From NCBI GenBank assembly GCA_017562135.1, contig QEYB01000047.1:248001-312000 (forward strand): 64,000 nucleotides of DNA. Reading direction: 5' to 3'. Shown piece by piece: positions 63,560-64,000 of the stretch. A program made the translations under genes and the position numbers. How positions within the stretch are numbered: position 1 is the stretch's first letter; each line of letters starts with the position of its first letter. Under the pieces are notes generated by a model. The model did not search any database and was not told where the DNA came from. It worked only from the letters and a program-made list of their open reading frames with translations. This DNA comes from Dipylidium caninum (lineage: Eukaryota > Platyhelminthes > Cestoda > Cyclophyllidea > Dipylidiidae).

Positions 63560-64000
63560 GCATTATTCGTTGTATTCAATCAAAATAACTTGCATTGGCT
63601 TCTATGACGTTCTGCCGACGATTGAGCAAGTCGTACGTGTCTTTTTTGAAGAAGATGTTAATTTGTGAAGTTAGTAAACAATTCGAAGCCTCTTATAATA
63701 CCATTTTCGTGTGGCATTTTTTCCCTGTTAAGTAAATCCTAATTAAGAATAAGGTAGTAATTTTTCTGTCGGTAAAATATCGGGTAAATATGGAGGATGT
63801 GATACGATTTCATTTTTCAGAGAGGTTAATTTGTCAAAAGTAAATTAATCTTTACGTGATCGTCGCTCTTGAGGTCGTCAGACCATTTCCAATGACATCA
63901 ATTTGTACGGGAGGTACACATGAGTCCAATTTTTGCTTTCTTCATCTTTTAGCATATACAGACGTTTTAAGACAACATTAGCCGTATGGAAGGTTGGTTC
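63560..64000 (-). mobile_element. Mariner relic, copy E, inverted and cut by the window edge
   Basis: Read on the minus strand from the right edge: KDEESKNWTHVYLPYKL (compare LDKWVPHEL and the WTQVCLEKW of copy A), RPQERRS (same remnant as the DNARPH end of copies A/B), VSHPPYLPDILPTEKLL (compare HPPYSPDIAPSD), then FFKKDTYDLLNRRQNVIEAN and ASYFD (compare the mariner C-terminus F..GI..L..RW.KVI..NG.YF). Like A, B and C it jumps from the DNA-binding half to the C-terminal end without the catalytic core. It continues beyond the window. Confidence 0.65.

Noticed and set aside
1..64000. tRNA, rRNA, CRISPR or operon-type features
   Set aside because: Looked for by eye; none could be supported. 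A tRNA-scan and covariance-model search would be needed to exclude small RNA genes.

Overview
The window looks like nuclear DNA of a flatworm (Platyhelminthes), most likely a parasitic cestode. This is inferred from animal-type split genes, many introns of only 31-38 nt with GT-AG ends, flatworm-like intron/exon texture and scattered degenerate mariner transposons. No bacterial operons, CRISPR arrays or rRNA were seen. Almost every gene is broken into exons, so I built gene models by joining similarity to known families with splice-site phase; most internal junctions fit exactly, and the exceptions are stated.

Left part (1-26 kb): the 3' end of a TRMT10-type tRNA (guanine-9) methyltransferase (+); a gene-poor gap; Unc-18/Munc18 (STXBP1, -), nearly complete except for its first small exon; an LMX1-type LIM-homeobox gene (+, 5' and 3' ends open); a complete two-exon SIX1/2 (sine oculis) homeobox gene (+); and a compact five-exon DNAJC19/TIM14 (Pam18) gene (-), which converges on SIX1/2.

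Middle (27-38 kb): EHBP1 (+), with an N-terminal C2 domain, a calponin-homology domain, a bMERB Rab-binding domain, a C-terminal CaaX box and a 10-nt microexon. EHBP1 is head-to-head with DNAJC19. It is followed by the 3' exons of an unrecognised + strand gene ending at 38,018.

Right part (38-64 kb): a widely spread minus-strand gene (54,536 to 38,220; six exons, all phases matching) for a secreted protein of about 278 residues. It has a signal peptide, one LDL-receptor class A domain and a conserved C-terminal region resembling the protostome 'prohormone-4/ITG-like' family. The rest is mostly non-coding and carries at least five mariner relics. Four belong to one internally deleted family: two near-identical direct copies 13.9 kb apart, one diverged copy and one inverted copy at the window edge. 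The fifth is a separate SETMAR/Hsmar1-like transposase pseudogene.

Functionally the window mixes housekeeping genes (tRNA modification, mitochondrial import, endocytic recycling) with neural or developmental ones (Unc-18 in synaptic exocytosis, LMX1 and SIX1/2 transcription factors, a candidate secreted neuropeptide-type precursor). Nothing ties them into one pathway.
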